From the NCBI GenBank assembly GCA_028877275.1, contig JAPPFP010000020.1:62001-126000 (forward strand): DNA of 64,000 nt, read 5' to 3'. Positions 60,375 through 64,000 of this stretch are shown here, piece by piece. The notes beneath the pieces are model-generated. The model saw only the letters and a list, made by a program, of their open reading frames with translations, ran no database searches and was not told where the DNA came from. The translations under genes were made by a program, and so were the position numbers. The number at the start of each line of letters is the position of its first letter. Position 1 is the stretch's first letter. Origin of the DNA: Acidobacteriota bacterium (GTDB lineage: Bacteria; Acidobacteriota; Thermoanaerobaculia; Multivoradales; Multivoraceae).

Positions 60375-62981
60375 ATGGACGCGTCACACCCTGGGCCGGG
60401 ACGACTGGCCCTCGCAGCCGTGCTGCTGTCCGCCGCCGTGGCGGCCGCGACAGCTCAGACAACCGGAACTATCGAAGGCGTCGTCGTTGACGCCGACGGC
60501 ACTTCCCTGCCAGGCGTCACGGTGACCGTGACCGGCCCGGGCGTGCGCCAGGAGCGGATCACCCAGGGCGACGGCGCCTACGCGAGCGCCGGTCTGGCCG
60601 CCGGCGACTATCTCGTGACGGCGTCTCTGCCGGGCTTCGAAACAGCGGAGAGTCCGGTCTCGCTGGCGGCGGGCGCCACGGAGAACGTCCGGCTCGTCCT
60701 GGAGGTCGTGCGGCTGCTCGAAACGGTGACGGTGGTGGCCGAGGAGCCCCGGACGTTCGCGCGGAACATCGTCTCCCAGCCGATGCTGCTCCAGCAGTCG
60801 AAGATCACCAACGTGACGTCGGTGGTGGACAACCTGCCTGGCGTCTCGGTCCAGGAGGGCGACTCCTACGGCTTCGACGACTGGTCGGCCAATGTCGCGA
60901 TGCGCGGCTTCCAGGTGACGATCAACGACGTGCAGATCGGCACCACGATCGACGGGTTCCCGAACGGCACGTCGGACTACTGGAGCGGCGCCAAGGCAAA
61001 CCGCTTCGTCGATCCGATGAACCTCGGCGGAGTCGAGGTGTCGCAGGGGACGGCCGACATCGCCTCGCGATCCGTCGAGGCGCTGGGCGGCACGTTCAAC
61101 TACCTGACGGACGATCCGGCGGACGAACGGACCTACACGGCGTCGATGACGCTGGGCGAGTACCAGGGCCAGCGCTTCTTCATGCGCGTCGATACCGGCC
61201 CGATCTTCGGAGGCAACACGCGCGCCTGGATCGCCGCGACACGCCAGGGAGCGACCGACTGGATGGAGGGTTCGGCGCTCAACGAACGCGAGCACGTCGC
61301 GATGAAGCTCGTCTCCTCCCGTGGCCGGGTCGATCTGACGAGCTACATCTCCTACGACAACATCCACGAAGACGTTTACCAGCGGCTCTACAGCGAGAGC
61401 GACTTCCGGGCCAACCCGCGCTGGGACCGCCTGATCGGCGACTGGCCCGGCGTGCCGTACCTGAACCAGTTCTACCGGCGCGGCTGGCAGACCAGGCGAA
61501 GTAACACCTTCGGCTACCTGAAGGGGAAATGGTCGTTCGGCGATGCCCTTTCACTCAGCCTGGCCGGCTACTTTCATCGCAACCGCGGCCGCGGCGACTG
61601 GCTGCCCCCCTACATCGTCGACATCACGGACGACCGGGGCGGCGCCGAGTCGGAGCTTCGCGGCGGCCCCACGGTCCGGGGCGGCTCGCAGCTCGGGCTG
61701 ATCCGCTTCGTCGGCCCCAACGGCGCCGCGGTGGGGCCGACACCGGGTTGCACCTCGTCGTTCCTCTTCAACTACTACGGCCCGGGCGGTCCGGAAGTCG
61801 ATCCGGCGTGTCATCCGGGCGCCACGGCGGTGCAGTCGTACCGCCACAGCCACTACGGCAAGGACCGCGTCGGCGTCACGCTCGACCAGGAGTGGCTCAC
61901 GACGATCGGCAACACCGGCAGCAAGCTACGCGCCGGCATCTGGTACGAGGACTCGAAGCGCGACCTCGGACGGGACTGGCACCAGATCCTCGATCCGGTG
62001 ATCAACTTCCAGTGGCACGCGACGCCCTACTGGCACCAGTACCAGTGGGAGTTCCCGCAGAGCGTCATGATGCTGTACGCGGAGGAGACGCTCTACGCCG
62101 GGCGTTTCACCCTTACCGGCGGCCTCAAGAAGTACCTGGTCGACGTGTCGCGCGAGGACCAGTTCCACGTCGATCCGAACCTGACGGTCGATTCGGATTC
62201 GAGCCTGCTCGTCTCGGGCGGCGTCACCTACGAAACGCCGGTCGAGGGCCTGGACCTCTTTGCCGGCTACGCGGAGAACTTCCGGGCGATCGGCAGCACG
62301 CTGCTCGAGGTGCCGGGGCGCAGCCTCGCCGCGCTCGAACCCGAGACCGCCTCGAACATCGATGTCGGGCTCCAGTACTCGGCCGAACGTCTTGCGCTGA
62401 GCGCCACCGGGTACGTCATCGACTTCGACAACCGCATCTTCTACCTCGGGCCGCAGACGCCGGCCGGCCCCAACTACCTCATTCCGGGGGGCGGCGCCTA
62501 CTTCAACGCCGGCGGCATCGAGACGAACGGCGTCGAGCTCTCGGCGACGGTGCAGATGCCCCACCAGCTCTCTCTCTACACCGCCTACACGCTGAACAAC
62601 TCCGAGTACGTCGGCAGCGGCGACGCGCTCGTCGACGCGAACCAGAACATCATGCCCGGGACGGACGTCACCGGCGTGCCGGATCGTCTCTGGGTCATCT
62701 CCCTCGACCGGTCCGGTCCGCTGAGCGCGGGCATCAGCGCGAAGTACACATCGCCGCGGCGGGTCAGCCTGGTCGCCGACTGGACCACGGACGACTACTG
62801 GTTGATGGACGCCTACGTCACGTTCTCGGGCGAGGTGCTGAGCGACCTGCTCCGCTCGACGACGTTCGAGTTGGTGGCCAACAACCTGCTCGACGAGGCC
62901 TACCTCTCCGCCATCACCGAGAACGCGGCCTGGCTCGGGGCGGCGCGGTCCGTTTCGATGACGGTCACTTTCTCCTTCTGA
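60375..62981 (+). CDS. TonB-dependent receptor with carboxypeptidase-regulatory-like N-domain
   Basis: 868 residues from the ATG at 60375, with GGGAGG upstream. Signal peptide 'LALAAVLLSAAVAAATAQ'. Residues about 30-110 are the regulatory-like domain (GTIEGVVVDADGTSLPGVTV). The plug follows, with 'KITNVTSVVDNLPGVSVQEGDSYGFDDW' and 'QVTINDVQIGTTIDGFPNG'; this part resembles siderophore/FecA-like receptors more than the Oar-like protein at 3267. The barrel ends with 'SVSMTVTFSF', a proper terminal Phe. It should import an iron chelate or other ligand with TonB energy. It starts 63 nt after tmRNA; CATAAT at 60334-60339 may be its -10 box. Confidence 0.92.
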   Translation: MDASHPGPGRLALAAVLLSAAVAAATAQTTGTIEGVVVDADGTSLPGVTVTVTGPGVRQERITQGDGAYASAGLAAGDYLVTASLPGFETAESPVSLAAGATENVRLVLEVVRLLETVTVVAEEPRTFARNIVSQPMLLQQSKITNVTSVVDNLPGVSVQEGDSYGFDDWSANVAMRGFQVTINDVQIGTTIDGFPNGTSDYWSGAKANRFVDPMNLGGVEVSQGTADIASRSVEALGGTFNYLTDDPADERTYTASMTLGEYQGQRFFMRVDTGPIFGGNTRAWIAATRQGATDWMEGSALNEREHVAMKLVSSRGRVDLTSYISYDNIHEDVYQRLYSESDFRANPRWDRLIGDWPGVPYLNQFYRRGWQTRRSNTFGYLKGKWSFGDALSLSLAGYFHRNRGRGDWLPPYIVDITDDRGGAESELRGGPTVRGGSQLGLIRFVGPNGAAVGPTPGCTSSFLFNYYGPGGPEVDPACHPGATAVQSYRHSHYGKDRVGVTLDQEWLTTIGNTGSKLRAGIWYEDSKRDLGRDWHQILDPVINFQWHATPYWHQYQWEFPQSVMMLYAEETLYAGRFTLTGGLKKYLVDVSREDQFHVDPNLTVDSDSSLLVSGGVTYETPVEGLDLFAGYAENFRAIGSTLLEVPGRSLAALEPETASNIDVGLQYSAERLALSATGYVIDFDNRIFYLGPQTPAGPNYLIPGGGAYFNAGGIETNGVELSATVQMPHQLSLYTAYTLNNSEYVGSGDALVDANQNIMPGTDVTGVPDRLWVISLDRSGPLSAGISAKYTSPRRVSLVADWTTDDYWLMDAYVTFSGEVLSDLLRSTTFELVANNLLDEAYLSAITENAAWLGAARSVSMTVTFSF

Positions 62982-62997
62982 GCCGCCGGCGCCGGGC

Positions 62998-64000
62998 TCA
63001 AGGGTTCCGCCACTCGATCCACCAGCCGTGGGGCGAGGCCCGGGCGAGCAGCTCCGTCTCACCGGCGCCGCTTCGGTACCGGGTCAGCGTCAGGCTCGGC
63101 CGATGGGCGCCTTCGAGGGCCACCCGCCAGACGGGCCGCTCCAAGCTCCGGATCTCCAGCCCTTCCGTGATGCGCCGCCGGCCCTCACGGGGAACCTGGT
63201 AGAGAGCGATGGTGGAGTAGACGACCAGCGCAGCTTCGTCCGGGACTCGCTTGAGCATGTGCGGCAGATCCCGAGAAGCGTCGCCGCGATGGAGACGGAT
63301 CGGGCTGCCCTTCAGTTCGGCGGCGGCGTCCATGAGCTGGGCGTGGCGCTCCAGGTGCTCCGGCCAGATCAGCGCACGCAGCCAGAGCAGTTCATCCGGG
63401 TCGGCGAGGTCGATCGGGTTCAGGTCGATTCCGTCGCGGCTGGCGACAGGGATCTCCCGCGGCGGCTCCGGCGGTGTACCGGGGCCCCGCAGATCGGCTT
63501 CGAGGTCGACCCGAGCCACCCCGCTTCCCCAGCGCAGGATCTCGCTTCCGTTTCGCAGATACCGGTAGGCGTAGCGGTCGAAGTTCAGGTTCAGGCCGGC
63601 GCTGGCCCCGACGTCGATCAGGGCGAGGGGCGCTCCCGCCTCCCGATGGACCAGGCCGAAGGCGGGTAGCAGACAGGTGCAGCGCCGCACGACCTGGGTC
63701 TGGGTGCGGCGGGTGGCAACCAGCTCCGCAATGCGCTCGCGGTGTTCGAGGCAGAACGCCCGGAAGAGCGGAAATGCGGAATCCGGCGGCGGTTCCGGGC
63801 CCGCGAGGATCGGATAGTGCGCGGCCAGCGGGTGCTCGACTCCCCGCAGGAGCAGGTACTGCACCGCCCCGAAGAGCATGTTCGGCGCCGGCTGACCCTG
63901 TCGCCGTCGCGCCGCCAGCGCCAGCAGTTCGTCGTCGCCGGCCACGCCCGCGGCAAGTTCCGCGTACGTCGGCGAGTCGAGGTCAGGCGCCTCGACGCGC
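62998..64000 (-). CDS. DUF2332 family protein, 5' partial
   Basis: The frame is open to the right edge of the window, so the true start lies beyond it; a GTG at 63945 would begin too late because 'SPTYAELAAGVAGDDELLAL' upstream matches the family N-terminus. About 333 residues remain. DUF2332 features: 'PAPNMLFGAVQYLLLRGVEHPLAAHYP', the Gly-rich 'LIDVGASAGLNLNFDRYAY', which resembles a methyltransferase SAM-binding loop, and 'WPEHLERHAQLMDAAAEL'. The function of the family is unknown; the loop suggests SAM or nucleotide binding. It converges on the TonB receptor. Confidence 0.88.
   Translation of the reverse strand, partial: RVEAPDLDSPTYAELAAGVAGDDELLALAARRRQGQPAPNMLFGAVQYLLLRGVEHPLAAHYPILAGPEPPPDSAFPLFRAFCLEHRERIAELVATRRTQTQVVRRCTCLLPAFGLVHREAGAPLALIDVGASAGLNLNFDRYAYRYLRNGSEILRWGSGVARVDLEADLRGPGTPPEPPREIPVASRDGIDLNPIDLADPDELLWLRALIWPEHLERHAQLMDAAAELKGSPIRLHRGDASRDLPHMLKRVPDEAALVVYSTIALYQVPREGRRRITEGLEIRSLERPVWRVALEGAHRPSLTLTRYRSGAGETELLARASPHGWWIEWRNP

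Overview
The window is a very G+C-rich chromosomal segment from a Gram-negative bacterium. Outer-membrane receptors, a TolC-type channel and many lipoprotein signals imply an outer membrane. Two Oar-like TonB-dependent receptors with a carboxypeptidase-regulatory domain, the bacillithiol genes bshA and bshC, and many secreted hydrolases best fit an uncultivated Acidobacteriota-like lineage. That placement is inferred from gene content only; there is no rRNA here to test it.

Layout. 1-6775: the end of an EF-hand/PQQ-propeller protein, then two phytanoyl-CoA-type Fe(II) dioxygenases on either side of a cytochrome c/copper-monooxygenase-like protein and a TonB receptor. 6894-15083 (minus): a tripartite RND efflux operon (His-rich protein, TolC-like channel, adaptor, pump) ending in a coupled DUF885 lipoprotein. 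15149-25706: a hydrolase-rich region with a prolyl oligopeptidase, two carboxymuconolactone-decarboxylase paralogues, an SDR, two near-identical alpha/beta hydrolases, a tannase-family esterase, a glyoxalase-like protein and a metallo-beta-lactamase-fold enzyme. A GC-rich intergenic repeat is scattered through it. 25723-34653: an ABC exporter pair, an M15 peptidase, a DUF1330 protein, methylmalonate-semialdehyde dehydrogenase, a type-B carboxylesterase and a PQQ-propeller protein. 34750-41679: an F420-type oxidoreductase/SDR pair, then an operon of two acyl-CoA dehydrogenases and a family-5 solute-binding lipoprotein, divergent from a TetR regulator next to a 12-bp palindrome.

41688-55368 is mostly housekeeping: a YghU-like GST, tRNA-Arg, a NYN-like protein, a deoxynucleoside kinase, thiG, tsaD, pgk-tpiA-secG, tRNA-Leu, a cyclophilin, mobA, a DUF971 protein, yidD, bshA, bshC and dusB. 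55392-64000 is accessory: a membrane protein, a Phd/VapC-type toxin-antitoxin pair with a compact palindromic operator, a frameshifted penicillin-acylase gene, a TPR protein, a 31-bp inverted-repeat element, tmRNA, a second TonB receptor and a DUF2332 protein cut by the window edge.

Genes are tightly packed, with many 4-nt ATGA/GTGA overlaps and tail-to-tail overlaps. GTG and TTG starts are common, and at least one gene, the PIN toxin, appears to start at CTG. No CRISPR array, prophage, IS transposase or rRNA operon was seen.
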